Source of the DNA: Lysinibacillus odysseyi | Lineage (GTDB): Bacteria; Bacillota; Bacilli; Bacillales_A; Planococcaceae | Reading direction: 5' to 3' | Assembly: GCA_014595895.1 (NCBI GenBank) | Contig: JABUKB010000009.1 | Span: forward strand, 55,102 to 119,101 | Length of the DNA: 64,000 bases | Part shown: in pieces, positions 1 through 9,649 of the stretch | How positions within the stretch are numbered: position 1 is the stretch's first letter | How the letters are laid out: every line of letters begins with the position of its first letter | Translations under genes and position numbers: made by a program | The notes under the pieces: generated by a model | What the model was told of the DNA's origin: nothing | Seen by the model: the letters and a program-made list of their open reading frames with translations, nothing else | Databases searched by the model: none

Positions 1-2536
1 CACCGTATTTATCACGCATTGTCACTGCCCAAATACGTCGCGCCACGCGCCCGATTACCGTATATTCTGGATCTAGACCATTCGAGAAGAAGAAGGATAA
101 GTTTGGTGCAAAGTCATCAATATGCATACCGCGACTCAAATAATATTCCACATATGTGAAGCCGTTGGATAAGGTAAAGGCTAGCTGCGAAATTGGGTTT
201 GCACCCGCCTCAGCAATATGGTAGCCCGAAATCGAAACAGAGTAGTAGTTGCGCACTTTATGATCGATAAAGTATTGCTGAATATCCCCCATCATACGCA
301 ACGCAAATTCTGTGCTAAATACGCATGTGTTTTGACCTTGGTCTTCTTTTAAAATATCCGCCTGTACCGTACCACGCACAACCTGTAATGTACGCTCACG
401 TGTTTCTGTAAATTCTTCCACAGTTAACGTGCGTCCAAGCTCTTCCTCACGCTTTTTCACCTGCTGATCAATAGCTGTGTTCATGAACATTGCTAAAATA
501 ATTGGCGCCGGACCGTTAATCGTCATCGAAACTGATGTGGATGGTGCGCATAGATCAAAGCCATCGTATAGCTTTTTCATATCGTCTAAGGTACATACAT
601 TCACACCTGATTCACCAATTTTCCCGTAAATATCCGGACGCTCATGTGGATCTTCCCCGTATAATGTTACGGAGTCAAACGCTGTTGATAAACGCTTCGC
701 ATCGTCGTCCTTCGATAAATAGTGGAAGCGGCGGTTTGTACGCTCTGGTGTTCCTTCCCCGGCAAATTGACGTTTCGGATCTTCTCCTTCACGTTTGAAC
801 GGGAATACACCAGCTGTATACGGGAACTCGCCAGGCACATTTTCTGCATATACCCAACGTAAAATTTCACCGTAATCTACAAAGTTCGGCAACGCTACCT
901 TTGGAATTTTTGTTCCTGATAACGATGTCGTACGTAAAATCGTGCGAATTTCTTTATCACGTACTTTTGTTACCAGCTCATCGCCACTGTACGCTTCTTT
1001 CAGCTGAGCCCAGTTGGCTAAAATTGTTTTGGATTCCTTCGTTAGTTCATCACGTACCCCTTCAATTAACGAATTAATGGAAGAAATGAGTGCTTCTTCA
1101 TGTGCAGGGAGCTGTTGTAATGTCCCTTCTAATTGATATAATTTACGCGCGAATTCTGCCTGCTGCGCTGCCTTTTGATGATAGCCGCGCACCGTGTCTG
1201 TAATTTCACGTAAATAATAACGGCGCTCATTTGGAATAATGACGTCTTGTTTTTGCGTTTTTACAAATTCTTCATAAGAAGTGTGCCAATTGTAGCCGAA
1301 TTTTTCGTTAATCAGCCGTACAATTGCTGCAAATAAGGAGTTGGTTCCTTTATCATTAAATTGTGAAGCAATCGTTCCGTATACAGGCATTTCATCAAGA
1401 TTTTTGTCCCACATTTCACGGGAGCGTTGCATCTGTTTTTGTACTTGACGCAGGGCATCTTCTGAACCTTTGCGCTCAAATTTATTAATGGCAATAATAT
1501 CTGCGTAATCAATCATATCGATTTTTTCAAGCTGTGTCGGTGCACCAAACTCACTTGTCATCACATACATCGATAAATCCGTATATTTTGTAATTTCCGC
1601 GTCCCCTTGGCCGATACCACTTGTTTCTACAATGATCAGGTCATAACCCACTGCTTTTACCACATCGAGAACATCGCCGATAGAAGCAGACAGTTCTGTA
1701 CGAGAGCCACGTGTTGCTAAGCTGCGCATATATACACGGTTATTGAAAATGGCATTCATACGGATGCGGTCTCCAAGTAGCGCACCGCCTGTCTTTTGTT
1801 TTGTCGGATCAACAGAAAGAATGGCTATTCGTTTATCCGGGAACTCGGCTAGGAAGCGGCGAATTAATTCATCCGTTAATGAAGACTTCCCAGCTCCACC
1901 TGTTCCTGTAATACCAAGTACCAGCGTATTTTTAGAATTGGCACGTGCTGTTTGTAATAATGCGTCTACACCATCGCCACCTATTTCAGCCGCTGTAATC
2001 AAATTGGCTAAAACTTCTGGACGGTCAGGTGAAAGCTCTTGAAATTTCTCCAAGTAATCGCCTTTTAGTGTTGAAAAATCCGCACCTTTCATTTTCTCGT
2101 TAATCATTCCTTGCAAGCCGAGACGACGCCCGTCTTCTGGAGAGAAAATTCCATCAATACCGTATTCATGTAACTCTTTAATTTCACGTGGTAAAATAAC
2201 ACCGCCGCCACCGCCGTAAATTTTAATGTGCGGTGCACCTTTCTCACGTAGCAGGTCATACATATATTTGAAATATTCCATATGCCCACCTTGGTAGCTA
2301 GAAACAGCAATTCCTTGTGCATCTTCTTGGATAGCGGCATTCACTACCTCTTCTACAGCGCGGCTATGTCCTAGATGAATAACCTCCGCTCCGCTTGCCT
2401 GCAAAATACGGCGCATAATATTGACTGAGACATCATGTCCGTCAAATAGACTAGACGCTGTTACGAAGCGGATATGATTTTTCGGCTTATAGACACCATT
2501 CTTTGTTTCAACGTTCTCCTCAACATTTGTTACCAT
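1..2536 (-). CDS. icmF: Fused isobutyryl-CoA mutase IcmF (3' end outside window)
   Basis: Adenosylcobalamin-dependent acyl-CoA mutase fused to its own G-protein chaperone; interconverts isobutyryl-CoA and n-butyryl-CoA (some members act on isovaleryl/pivalyl-CoA). My translation gives 845 codons before the window edge. In order: a B12-binding domain (about residues 20-150) with the base-off motif DGHDVS and a GGGGG turn; a MeaB-like GTPase domain (about 205-420) with Walker [10 protein letters not shown] and NKFE as NKxD-type box; a linker; then the start of the mutase barrel. The start is an ATG behind AAGGGG at 8 bp spacing. It is the last visible gene of the operon, after the TetR gene, and fits the neighbouring B12 uptake and adenosylation operon. 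IcmF rather than plain methylmalonyl-CoA mutase because of the B12-GTPase-mutase order. Substrate preference cannot be read here. Confidence 0.9.
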   Translation of the reverse strand, partial: MVTNVEENVETKNGVYKPKNHIRFVTASSLFDGHDVSVNIMRRILQASGAEVIHLGHSRAVEEVVNAAIQEDAQGIAVSSYQGGHMEYFKYMYDLLREKGAPHIKIYGGGGGVILPREIKELHEYGIDGIFSPEDGRRLGLQGMINEKMKGADFSTLKGDYLEKFQELSPDRPEVLANLITAAEIGGDGVDALLQTARANSKNTLVLGITGTGGAGKSSLTDELIRRFLAEFPDKRIAILSVDPTKQKTGGALLGDRIRMNAIFNNRVYMRSLATRGSRTELSASIGDVLDVVKAVGYDLIIVETSGIGQGDAEITKYTDLSMYVMTSEFGAPTQLEKIDMIDYADIIAINKFERKGSEDALRQVQKQMQRSREMWDKNLDEMPVYGTIASQFNDKGTNSLFAAIVRLINEKFGYNWHTSYEEFVKTQKQDVIIPNERRYYLREITDTVRGYHQKAAQQAEFARKLYQLEGTLQQLPAHEEALISSINSLIEGVRDELTKESKTILANWAQLKEAYSGDELVTKVRDKEIRTILRTTSLSGTKIPKVALPNFVDYGEILRWVYAENVPGEFPYTAGVFPFKREGEDPKRQFAGEGTPERTNRRFHYLSKDDDAKRLSTAFDSVTLYGEDPHERPDIYGKIGESGVNVCTLDDMKKLYDGFDLCAPSTSVSMTINGPAPIILAMFMNTAIDQQVKKREEELGRTLTVEEFTETRERTLQVVRGTVQADILKEDQGQNTCVFSTEFALRMMGDIQQYFIDHKVRNYYSVSISGYHIAEAGANPISQLAFTLSNGFTYVEYYLSRGMHIDDFAPNLSFFFSNGLDPEYTVIGRVARRIWAVTMRDKYG

Positions 2537-2614
2537 ACTATTCGCCCCTTTGTCATGTGATAAAAAATTTCGTATTCCTATCGAAATGCCATGAAAGCAC
2601 CGCCGAGGCGATGC

Positions 2615-3238
2615 TTAATCATGTAATATCCCATCTAAAAATAGTTTTGTTTGCAGTTCTGTATATTGCTCAATGTTAAAACGTTTTTTCAATGCCCATT
2701 TTCGGAAAGCCCATGCTTGCCCTTGGATGACAAGCTGGTTAGCAGCTAAATAGATTGCATCATCTGATAGCTTGAGAACCCCTGATTGCACACAGCTCGA
2801 TAAAATTTCCTCAAACACTGCAACCATTTCCATCTCTCTACTTAGCACATAACGCATAGCTTCTTTTGGTAAGGACTTTGTTTCCTGATACATAATCGTA
2901 AATTCGTCAGACATACTATCAGTGAGCAGGAAATACTGTTTGATTGCTTCACGAAGTCCTTCAATGGTACCTTCCCTTCTCGGAAAATGGGAAAGGATCA
3001 TCATTACTTCCTTGTAGATGCTGTCACATACTAAGTACAGGACATCTTCTTTTGTACGAATGTACTCATACAGTGTACCGATACTAAATCCAGCAGCTTT
3101 GGCTATTTCTCTTGTCGTTGCTCGATGAAAGCCCTTGTCTCGAAACAATTTGGCGCCAGCTTGCACAATCTGTCTACGGCGTGCTTCAATGAGGCTTTCA
3201 TCTTTGACAGATGTTTCTACACGAATCCTCTTCGTCAT
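2615..3238 (-). CDS. TetR-family regulator of the acyl-CoA operon
   Basis: A 207-residue TetR/AcrR repressor. Residues about 18-65 form the HTH (RRQIVQAGAKLFRDKGFHRATTREIAKAAGFSIGTLYEY in spaced form shows the classic AxxLFxxxGxxxTTxxxIAxxAGxSxGTxYxY pattern); the rest is an all-helical ligand domain. It sits 3 bp after the acyl-CoA dehydrogenase stop and before icmF, so it is co-transcribed. By analogy with FadR/LiuR-type regulators it probably senses an acyl-CoA and represses this operon; a candidate operator lies upstream of the first gene (7655-7672). The ligand is inference. Confidence 0.85.
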   Translation of the reverse strand: MTKRIRVETSVKDESLIEARRRQIVQAGAKLFRDKGFHRATTREIAKAAGFSIGTLYEYIRTKEDVLYLVCDSIYKEVMMILSHFPRREGTIEGLREAIKQYFLLTDSMSDEFTIMYQETKSLPKEAMRYVLSREMEMVAVFEEILSSCVQSGVLKLSDDAIYLAANQLVIQGQAWAFRKWALKKRFNIEQYTELQTKLFLDGILHD

Positions 3239-3241
3239 TGT

Positions 3242-4381
3242 TTATTTTGTAAGGTTACGAGAAATTACGAGACGTTGAATTTCTTGTGTACCTTCATAGA
3301 TTTGCGTAATTTTCGCATCACGCATATAACGCTCTACTGGATAGTCTTTCGTGTAACCATAACCGCCGAATACTTGAACTGCCTCTGTCGTCACTTTCAT
3401 TGCTGTATCGCCCGCCATTAATTTGGCCATTGCAGATGCTTGCCCGTATGGAAGATCATTGGACTCTAACCAAGCTGCTTGGTACGTAAGTAGACGGGAC
3501 GCTTCTGTCGCTGTCGCCATATCGGCTAATTTAAATGATACCCCTTGGTTTGCTGCGATTGGTTTCCCGAATTGTACACGCTCTTTTGCGTATTCAACCG
3601 CTGCATCAAGCGCCCCTTGCGCGATCCCTACGGCTTGAGCTGCAATACCGTTACGACCACCATCTAATGTTTTCATCGCAATAATAAAGCCTTCTCCCTC
3701 TGCACCAAGTAAGTTTTCAGCAGGCACACGGCAGTTCTCAAACATAATTTCTGTTGTTGGAGATGAACGAATGCCGAGCTTCGACTCTTTTTTCCCTACT
3801 GAGAATCCTGGTGTGTCCGCTTCTACGATAAATGCCGATGTCCCTTTATGTTTTGACTCTGGATCTGTTACCGCAAAGACAACATAAATATCCGCGATAC
3901 CGCCGTTTGTAATGAAGATTTTTGAACCATTCAGTACATAATGGTCACCTTCTTTTACGGCATATGTTTTCATGCCGCCTGCATCACTTCCTGCATGAGG
4001 CTCTGTCAGACCGTATGCACCGATTTTCTTGCCTTCTGCCATCGGGCGTAAATATTTTTGTTTTTGCTCTTCATTTCCGTATTTGAATATTGGCCAGCCT
4101 GCCAATGAGGTATGAGCCGATAACGTTACCCCTGTTGATGCACAAACACGCGATAATTCTTCTACAGCGATACAATATGCTAAATAGTCAAATCCAGCGC
4201 CACCGTACTCTTCCGGCCATGGAATACCTGTCAGGCCCAGTTCAGCCATTTTATCGAAAATGGCACGGTCAAATGTTTCATTTTCATCACGTTCTGCTGC
4301 TGTTGGCGCTACTTCATTAATGGCAAAATCGCGAATCATTTCACGTAATGATTCATGTTCTTCAGTTAATTGAAAGTTCAT
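3242..4381 (-). CDS. Acyl-CoA dehydrogenase (second of two)
   Basis: A 379-residue FAD enzyme that introduces the alpha,beta double bond in short or branched acyl-CoA and passes electrons to ETF. It has the family motifs [15 protein letters not shown] and the C-terminal signature [20 protein letters not shown], followed by [14 protein letters not shown]; the glutamate of YEGTQEIQR is the usual catalytic base in the SCAD/BCAD group. It is about 60% similar by eye to the neighbouring dehydrogenase, suggesting an old tandem duplication with divided substrates. SD AAAGGGG precedes the ATG. Confidence 0.9.
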   Translation of the reverse strand: MNFQLTEEHESLREMIRDFAINEVAPTAAERDENETFDRAIFDKMAELGLTGIPWPEEYGGAGFDYLAYCIAVEELSRVCASTGVTLSAHTSLAGWPIFKYGNEEQKQKYLRPMAEGKKIGAYGLTEPHAGSDAGGMKTYAVKEGDHYVLNGSKIFITNGGIADIYVVFAVTDPESKHKGTSAFIVEADTPGFSVGKKESKLGIRSSPTTEIMFENCRVPAENLLGAEGEGFIIAMKTLDGGRNGIAAQAVGIAQGALDAAVEYAKERVQFGKPIAANQGVSFKLADMATATEASRLLTYQAAWLESNDLPYGQASAMAKLMAGDTAMKVTTEAVQVFGGYGYTKDYPVERYMRDAKITQIYEGTQEIQRLVISRNLTK

Positions 4382-4413
4382 TCTAAAATCCCCTTTAAAA
4401 TGTTTTTTTATAT

Positions 4414-5550
4414 TTAGCCTAATAAATGTTTACCAATCACAATGCGCTGAATCTCGGATGTACCTTCGTAAATTTCCATTACTTTGGCGTCGCGGAAATA
4501 GCGCTCAACAGGATAATCCTTTGTATAGCCATAACCACCAAATACTTGGACCGCATCGATCGCTACTTCTGTTGCTGTTTTTGAGGCAAATAATTTGGCC
4601 ATCGATGCTTCCATACCGCATGGTAGTCCCTTTGTTCGTAAATCTGCAGCTCGGTACACGAGTAAACGTGAGGCTTCCACTGCGGTTGCCATATCGGCTA
4701 ACTTGAAACCGACACCTTGGTTGGCCGCAATAGGTTTACCAAATTGGATACGCTCCTTGGCATAATTAGTTGCTGCTGCGAGTGCAGCCTCTGCTGTACC
4801 AAGTGCCTGTGCTGCAATCCCAATGCGCCCTACATCTAAATTAGACATCGCAATTTTAAAGCCTTCCCCTTCTGTACCAAGTAAGTTTTCCGCTGGTATA
4901 CGACAATTTTCAAATGATAGCTCAACTGTTCTTGAACCGTGCAAGCCCATTTTGTGTTCATCTTTTCCAATATGGAAGCCTGGTGTATCTTTTTCTACAA
5001 TGAATGCTGACACCCCGCGTGATCCTTTTTCCGGGTCTGTCGAGGCGAACACAATATAAACAGATGCCTCACCGCCATTTGTGATAAATATTTTCGAGCC
5101 GTTTAATATATAATGATCGCCATCTTTCACAGCCCGCGTCTTTAAGGAGCCTGCATCGCTACCCGCACTAGGCTCTGTTAAGCAGAAGGCGCCGAGATAC
5201 TCCCCGCTTGCGAGCTTCGGTACATATTTTTGCTTTTGAGCATCATTACCAAAATACAAAATAGGGTTCGTTCCTACGGAAGTATGCACCGCTAAAATAA
5301 CCCCAACCGTCGGGCTAATACGTGAGAGTTCATTGATGACAATGATATACGACATAAAGTCCATTTCTGAACCACCAAGAGATTCCGGTGCTGTCGTACC
5401 CATCAGACCTAGCTCACCCATTTTTTTTAATATTTCACGTGGAAATTCCCCTTGTTCCATTCGTTCTACAAAAGGTTCAATTTCTGTTTTAGCAAAATCA
5501 CGCACCATATCGCGAATCATTAGCTGTTCTTCTGTGAAGCGTAACTCCAT
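4414..5550 (-). CDS. Acyl-CoA dehydrogenase (first of two, MmgC-like)
   Basis: A 378-residue short-chain acyl-CoA dehydrogenase. It shows [15 protein letters not shown] (FAD/substrate loop), [22 protein letters not shown] in spaced form, and [13 protein letters not shown] with the catalytic-base glutamate. It lies 11 bp after the 3-hydroxybutyryl-CoA dehydrogenase stop and 32 bp before the second dehydrogenase. The thiolase/HBDH/ACAD order matches mmgA-mmgB-mmgC of B. subtilis. Whether it prefers butyryl-, isobutyryl- or isovaleryl-CoA cannot be told from sequence. Confidence 0.9.
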   Translation of the reverse strand: MELRFTEEQLMIRDMVRDFAKTEIEPFVERMEQGEFPREILKKMGELGLMGTTAPESLGGSEMDFMSYIIVINELSRISPTVGVILAVHTSVGTNPILYFGNDAQKQKYVPKLASGEYLGAFCLTEPSAGSDAGSLKTRAVKDGDHYILNGSKIFITNGGEASVYIVFASTDPEKGSRGVSAFIVEKDTPGFHIGKDEHKMGLHGSRTVELSFENCRIPAENLLGTEGEGFKIAMSNLDVGRIGIAAQALGTAEAALAAATNYAKERIQFGKPIAANQGVGFKLADMATAVEASRLLVYRAADLRTKGLPCGMEASMAKLFASKTATEVAIDAVQVFGGYGYTKDYPVERYFRDAKVMEIYEGTSEIQRIVIGKHLLG

Positions 5551-5561
5551 TTTTCACACCC

Positions 5562-6413
5562 CTATTCGTACACATAGAAGCCACGACCAGATTTTTTACC
5601 TAGCCAGCCTGCTGCCACATATTTGCGTAACAATGGACATGGGCGGTATTTTGAATCGCCAAGTCCATCATGTAAAATTTCCATAATATAAAGACATGTA
5701 TCCAATCCGATAAAGTCAGCTAATGTCAGCGGTCCCATTGGATGATTCATTCCGAGTTTCATCACATCATCGATCGCTTCTACTGATGCAACCCCTTCAT
5801 ACAGCGTATAAATGGCCTCATTGATCATCGGCATCAGAATACGGTTCGATACAAAGCCAGGGAAGTCATTTACCTCTACTGGGGTTTTATCCAGTTGTCG
5901 CGTCATCTCTTCTACTGATTGATATACTTCATCAGATGTAGCGAGACCGCGAATAATTTCTACAAGCTTCATGACTGGCACCGGATTCATATAGTGCATA
6001 CCAATAACTTGGGCTGGGCGCTTTGTCACCGCTGCAAGTTCTGTAATCGGCAAGCTTGATGTATTCGTCGCTAAAATTGCATGTGCTGGCGCAATCTCAT
6101 CTAGTTGTTTAAAAATAGATTGCTTGATTTCCATATTTTCTACCGCTGCTTCAATCACAATATCCACATCTGCTGCATCGTTTAGATTCAGTGACATCGT
6201 AATGCGCTCTAAAATAGCCGTTTTTTCTTCTTCTGTTTTACGACCTTTTTCTACGTCACGTGTTAAGTTTTTCGTGATAACACTTACTCCGCGATCCAAG
6301 AATTCTTGATTAATGTCGTTCAGTTTTACCTCAAATCCTGCTTGTGCACATACTTGCGCAATACCTGAACCCATTTGACCTGCACCAATGACCATTACTT
6401 TTTGAATTGCCAC
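5562..6413 (-). CDS. mmgB: 3-hydroxybutyryl-CoA dehydrogenase (MmgB-like)
   Basis: A 283-residue NAD-dependent dehydrogenase converting 3-hydroxyacyl-CoA and acetoacetyl-CoA. The N-terminal Rossmann fold shows [19 protein letters not shown] (GxGxxG). [15 protein letters not shown] holds the catalytic histidine, and [13 protein letters not shown] and [16 protein letters not shown] are family signatures. The start is GTG, directly abutting the thiolase TAA with no gap, behind a GGGGGAT Shine-Dalgarno inside the upstream gene, so translation is probably coupled. Confidence 0.92.
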   Translation of the reverse strand: MAIQKVMVIGAGQMGSGIAQVCAQAGFEVKLNDINQEFLDRGVSVITKNLTRDVEKGRKTEEEKTAILERITMSLNLNDAADVDIVIEAAVENMEIKQSIFKQLDEIAPAHAILATNTSSLPITELAAVTKRPAQVIGMHYMNPVPVMKLVEIIRGLATSDEVYQSVEEMTRQLDKTPVEVNDFPGFVSNRILMPMINEAIYTLYEGVASVEAIDDVMKLGMNHPMGPLTLADFIGLDTCLYIMEILHDGLGDSKYRPCPLLRKYVAAGWLGKKSGRGFYVYE

Positions 6414-7604
6414 TTACTTATCCCCCTTGACTTCAATCATGATTGCGTCACCTTGACCACCGCCTGAGCAAATAGCCGCAATACCGATGCCCCCGCCGCG
6501 ACGCTTTAATTCATAAGCTAATGTAAGAACGATACGCGCACCGCTTGCTCCGATTGGATGCCCTAGTGCTACCGCGCCGCCATTAACATTGACTTTTGCC
6601 GGATCTAGTTCTGCGATTTGATTACTCACAAGTGCTACAGCTGCAAAAGCCTCATTGATTTCAAATAATTCGACCTCTTCCAGCGATTTTCCTGCTTTTT
6701 CAAGTAAAGTATTAATGACTAAGCCAGGTGTTTGCGGAAAATCTTTAGGCTCTACACCGACTTCTGCATGCGCTAAAATCGTAGCAAGTGGTGTGCGGCC
6801 TTCTTTTTGCGCACGCTCTTCGCTCATAAGCACCACTGCACAAGCGCCATCATTCACTCCTGGTGCATTGCCGGCTGTAATCGTGCCGTCCTTATCAAAG
6901 GCTGGACGCAGTTTCGCTAATGTTTCTGCCGTTGTCTCTGGACGAATGGCTTCATCTTGTGCCACTACAATAGGCTCCCCTTTTCGTTGGGGCACTTCTA
7001 CTGCTACAATTTCCTCCGCTACCTTTTCACGAGCTGCCGCTGCTAACTGATGGCTTCTTGCCGACCATTCATCTTGCTGCTCACGCGTCAATTTGAACTC
7101 GCTCGCTGTCGAGTTCCCGTATGTACCCATATGAGGATTCGTTGGATCGAATGCACAGGATAAACCATCGTACACCATACCATCCACTACCGTCGAATTA
7201 CCCATGCGGAAGCCATTACGCGCATGTGGCAAATAATATGGTGCATTAGACATGGATTCCATTCCGCCAGCTACAATCACATCCTCGTCCCCTAAACGAA
7301 TCAATTGACTGCCCAGGGTAATACTGCGTAATCCAGAGGCACAAACTTTATTAATTGTTTCTGTTTTCACTGTCCATGGAATGCCCGCTTTTGTTGCTGC
7401 TTGGCGTGAAGGGATCTGCCCTTGCCCTGCCTGCAATACTGTACCGAAAATGACTTCTCCTACGTTATCTGGCTCCACGTTTGCTCTCTCTAATGCAGCT
7501 TTAATCGCTATACCGCCTAAGTCACTTGCTGTTAAGCTGCTAAGTCCCCCACCGAATTTTCCAAATGGCGTACGTGCTCCGTCTAAAATAACTGTCTTAT
7601 TCAA
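6414..7604 (-). CDS. mmgA: Acetyl-CoA acetyltransferase (thiolase, MmgA-like)
   Basis: A 396-residue thiolase and first gene of the operon. Catalytic residues are visible: nucleophile Cys in NKVCASGLRSI (about residue 88), His in ALGHPIGASGAR (about 350) and Cys in AICSGGGQGDA (about 380). The start codon is TTG with SD AAGGGGTGT 8-9 bp upstream; no in-frame ATG fits the conserved N-terminus better. A TATACT -10 (minus strand, 7637-7642) lies upstream with an imperfect palindrome over the -35 region, so repression by the operon's TetR protein is plausible. Confidence 0.92.
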   Translation of the reverse strand: MNKTVILDGARTPFGKFGGGLSSLTASDLGGIAIKAALERANVEPDNVGEVIFGTVLQAGQGQIPSRQAATKAGIPWTVKTETINKVCASGLRSITLGSQLIRLGDEDVIVAGGMESMSNAPYYLPHARNGFRMGNSTVVDGMVYDGLSCAFDPTNPHMGTYGNSTASEFKLTREQQDEWSARSHQLAAAAREKVAEEIVAVEVPQRKGEPIVVAQDEAIRPETTAETLAKLRPAFDKDGTITAGNAPGVNDGACAVVLMSEERAQKEGRTPLATILAHAEVGVEPKDFPQTPGLVINTLLEKAGKSLEEVELFEINEAFAAVALVSNQIAELDPAKVNVNGGAVALGHPIGASGARIVLTLAYELKRRGGGIGIAAICSGGGQGDAIMIEVKGDK

Positions 7605-7654
7605 TCAACAACACCCCTTTGTTTTGATTGAGTTTTAGTATACTTTCACACCTG

Positions 7655-7672
7655 ACTGAACGCTCGCTCGGT
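7655..7672. promoter_or_regulatory. Candidate TetR-family operator upstream of mmgA
   Basis: The 18-mer ACTGAACGCTCGCTCGGT matches its own reverse complement at 12 of 18 positions (ACYGARCGNNCGYTCRGT), a layout typical of TetR operators. It lies just upstream of the TATACT -10 of the thiolase operon, covering the expected -35 zone. Assignment to the TetR protein at 2615-3238 is inference. Confidence 0.45.
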
Positions 7673-7823
7673 AAAAGGTGAAAAAAATATCTAAAACTGC
7701 TATTATATAAAATTCTACTAGATACTGACTGTTTTTTCAAATAAAATTTTTAAAATATTTCCATTACTCTAATTACTTTTCTGTTATAGTAAATTATATT
7801 ACGTACATGCAGGGGGAACTCAG

Positions 7824-9407
7824 ATGAAAAAATGGCTAGCCATCCCGCTTTTTATTTTGCTTAGCAGCATCTTGATCGTGCCTATGGCTTCTGCTCAAAG
7901 TGTTCATTTTAATCTACTGTGGCAAAACCAATTCGATTATGATGGCTATTCGGTCCATACTACCTCTACGGGAGATTTACTGATTATCTCTTATTCTGTT
8001 ATAGAAAAAAGTGGAAAAAAAGTTTTTGATTATTTTGTATTAGATGCTGCGACAGGCTCTGTAAAACAGGAGATTCATTCAATTAGCGGTTATTCCTATG
8101 TGTTTCAAACAGCTAAGGAGCACCTCTATCTAGTCACTTATGAAGAAGAATCGAATACTGTATTCCTTTATGATGAGCAATTAAATCTTGTCTGGTCTCA
8201 GGACAACACATTCGGAGACTTTAGTAAGGTTGCCCACCATGAAGCAAAGGAAGATACGCTTTTATTTTATACGGCAAAAAATCCAGCCATTCCCTACTTC
8301 GGTTTCGATTTAACCGGCAAGAAAGTACCTATCCCAACAATCGCTTATGCCGTTCCTTCTGTCGAGCAGTGTCCAGGTGAATTTTATTGCCCTCCTTCTG
8401 ATACGGTAGAAGTATTGATTAAAGACTCTATACGGAAAATTGAGAAAACGGTCGTTGTGCAGCCTTCCATTCCTGAAGGTCATCACATTACACAAACACT
8501 CCCTTTTATTTATAACATCGAGAAGTACTATCAAGACGGCGCACATGACAAAATCGACTGGAAACAACCGGACCGCTATTTTTTATTTTTCAATACGGAA
8601 AACGAACAATATGAAAGTGCAAACTTTATTGTTGAATTTGATTTACAAGGTCGCATTCTACGGACGTTAGAGTTGCCAGCAGTTCAAGGTAATTTTGATT
8701 ACGCAACAAATGGTTGTATTTTCGGATTTGTGTATGACAATCACTATGTACGCTATCAACTCCATAATTTTAGTATAGATAGCCAGTCTTCTTTAGAAGG
8801 CGCTCTTAACTATCTAGCCATTGACCAGGATGCCATGAAACTTGTAACTGACGGCGCCCTGTATTTGCTCGATGAGAAGTTTCAAATCAGTAAAAAGATT
8901 GAGCGTCCAGGTGCGCATTATAATGGATTGAAAAAGCTTTCTCAGTACCTTATTGTGCGGAGCATGAATACGGAAGAAGCTAGCCTTGTCTATGATAGCG
9001 ATACTTTAGAGAAAATCGCGACGATACCAAGTGCAGATGATTATATCGAGACCAATCGCGGGAAAGATATTATTACCTATACGGCAAATGCATTCGATTA
9101 TTCGTATCAATTACGCTACTATAACTATGCCTTGCTTGATACCTATAGTCCTTCCAAAAAGTGGAGCATTACTTTTAATAAGGCTATCAAACCCGCTTCT
9201 GTCAACGCGGATACGATCTATGTGATGAATGACCGGGGGGAAAAGGTAAATGTGACTCTCCTTGTAGAAGGCAAGAAAGTAAAAGTCCTGCCTGCTGGGG
9301 GCTATATATCCGGTCATATTTACACATTGCATATTGAGCCGGGCATTGTAGGCCACACCGGGGCTCCCTTATCTAAACGTATGACAAAAATATTTTTAAT
9401 TCAATAA
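7824..9407 (+). CDS. Secreted protein with C-terminal SbsA-type Ig-like domain
   Basis: A 527-residue exported protein of unknown role. Residues 1-24 are a signal peptide (MKKW, a hydrophobic run, cleavage after ASA). The bulk has repeating beta-strand patterns suggesting a propeller-like or beta-rich fold (AATGSV, DEQLNLVW, DEKFQISKK, all resembling WD/PQQ-type blades). The last about 85 residues, from YSPSKKWSITFNKAI to the end, match the SbsA/Big_5 Ig-like domain (FNKAI.P.S.N..TIYV). Start ATG behind AGGGGG. Its TAA stop is the first triplet of repeat copy 1. It is monocistronic, in opposite orientation to the flanking fatty-acid genes. Cell-surface location is likely; substrate unknown. 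Confidence 0.75.
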   Translation: MKKWLAIPLFILLSSILIVPMASAQSVHFNLLWQNQFDYDGYSVHTTSTGDLLIISYSVIEKSGKKVFDYFVLDAATGSVKQEIHSISGYSYVFQTAKEHLYLVTYEEESNTVFLYDEQLNLVWSQDNTFGDFSKVAHHEAKEDTLLFYTAKNPAIPYFGFDLTGKKVPIPTIAYAVPSVEQCPGEFYCPPSDTVEVLIKDSIRKIEKTVVVQPSIPEGHHITQTLPFIYNIEKYYQDGAHDKIDWKQPDRYFLFFNTENEQYESANFIVEFDLQGRILRTLELPAVQGNFDYATNGCIFGFVYDNHYVRYQLHNFSIDSQSSLEGALNYLAIDQDAMKLVTDGALYLLDEKFQISKKIERPGAHYNGLKKLSQYLIVRSMNTEEASLVYDSDTLEKIATIPSADDYIETNRGKDIITYTANAFDYSYQLRYYNYALLDTYSPSKKWSITFNKAIKPASVNADTIYVMNDRGEKVNVTLLVEGKKVKVLPAGGYISGHIYTLHIEPGIVGHTGAPLSKRMTKIFLIQ

Positions 9408-9603
9408 AGTGAAACTTCAATCAGTGGGGGTTTTCTTCATCCCCCACTGATGAATAAGGAACACAAGCTAAGTTCGCCACGTCCTGTGGCAACGCTTGTG
9501 TAACCAACATCGTGTTGGCCCGAACCAATCGGGCTTTTACGGGTAGTTGATTTCCCGCCTATCCTTTTTGCCCGGAGTCTTATTACCCGTTAATGCGGGA
9601 TAA
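9404..9603 (-). repeat. Dispersed structured repeat, copy 1 (long form)
   Basis: A 200-bp non-coding element read on the minus strand from CCCGCATTAACGGG (right) to GAAGTTTCACTTTAT (left). It shares with copies at 12388, 16592 and 54953 a 5' stem (ACGGGTA-T with ACTACCCGT), GCCCGATTGGTTCGGGC, CCAACACGATGTTGG, a CACAAGC/GCTTGTG stem enclosing GCCAC/GTGGC, and a terminal stem CAATCAGTGGGGG/CCCCCACTGATTG (partly eroded here). It lies between the stop of the upstream gene, which it supplies, and the terminator at 9606. No ORF. Confidence 0.9.
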
Positions 9604-9605
9604 AT

Positions 9606-9649
9606 AAAAGGCTGCTGGATAAATGTAAATTTATCCAGCAGCCTTTTTT
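9606..9649. terminator. Bidirectional Rho-independent terminator
   Basis: A perfect long stem AAAGGCTGCTGGATAAAT / ATTTATCCAGCAGCCTTT with a 4-nt loop and T tracts on both strands, between convergent genes at 7824 (+) and 9650 (-). Confidence 0.92.
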
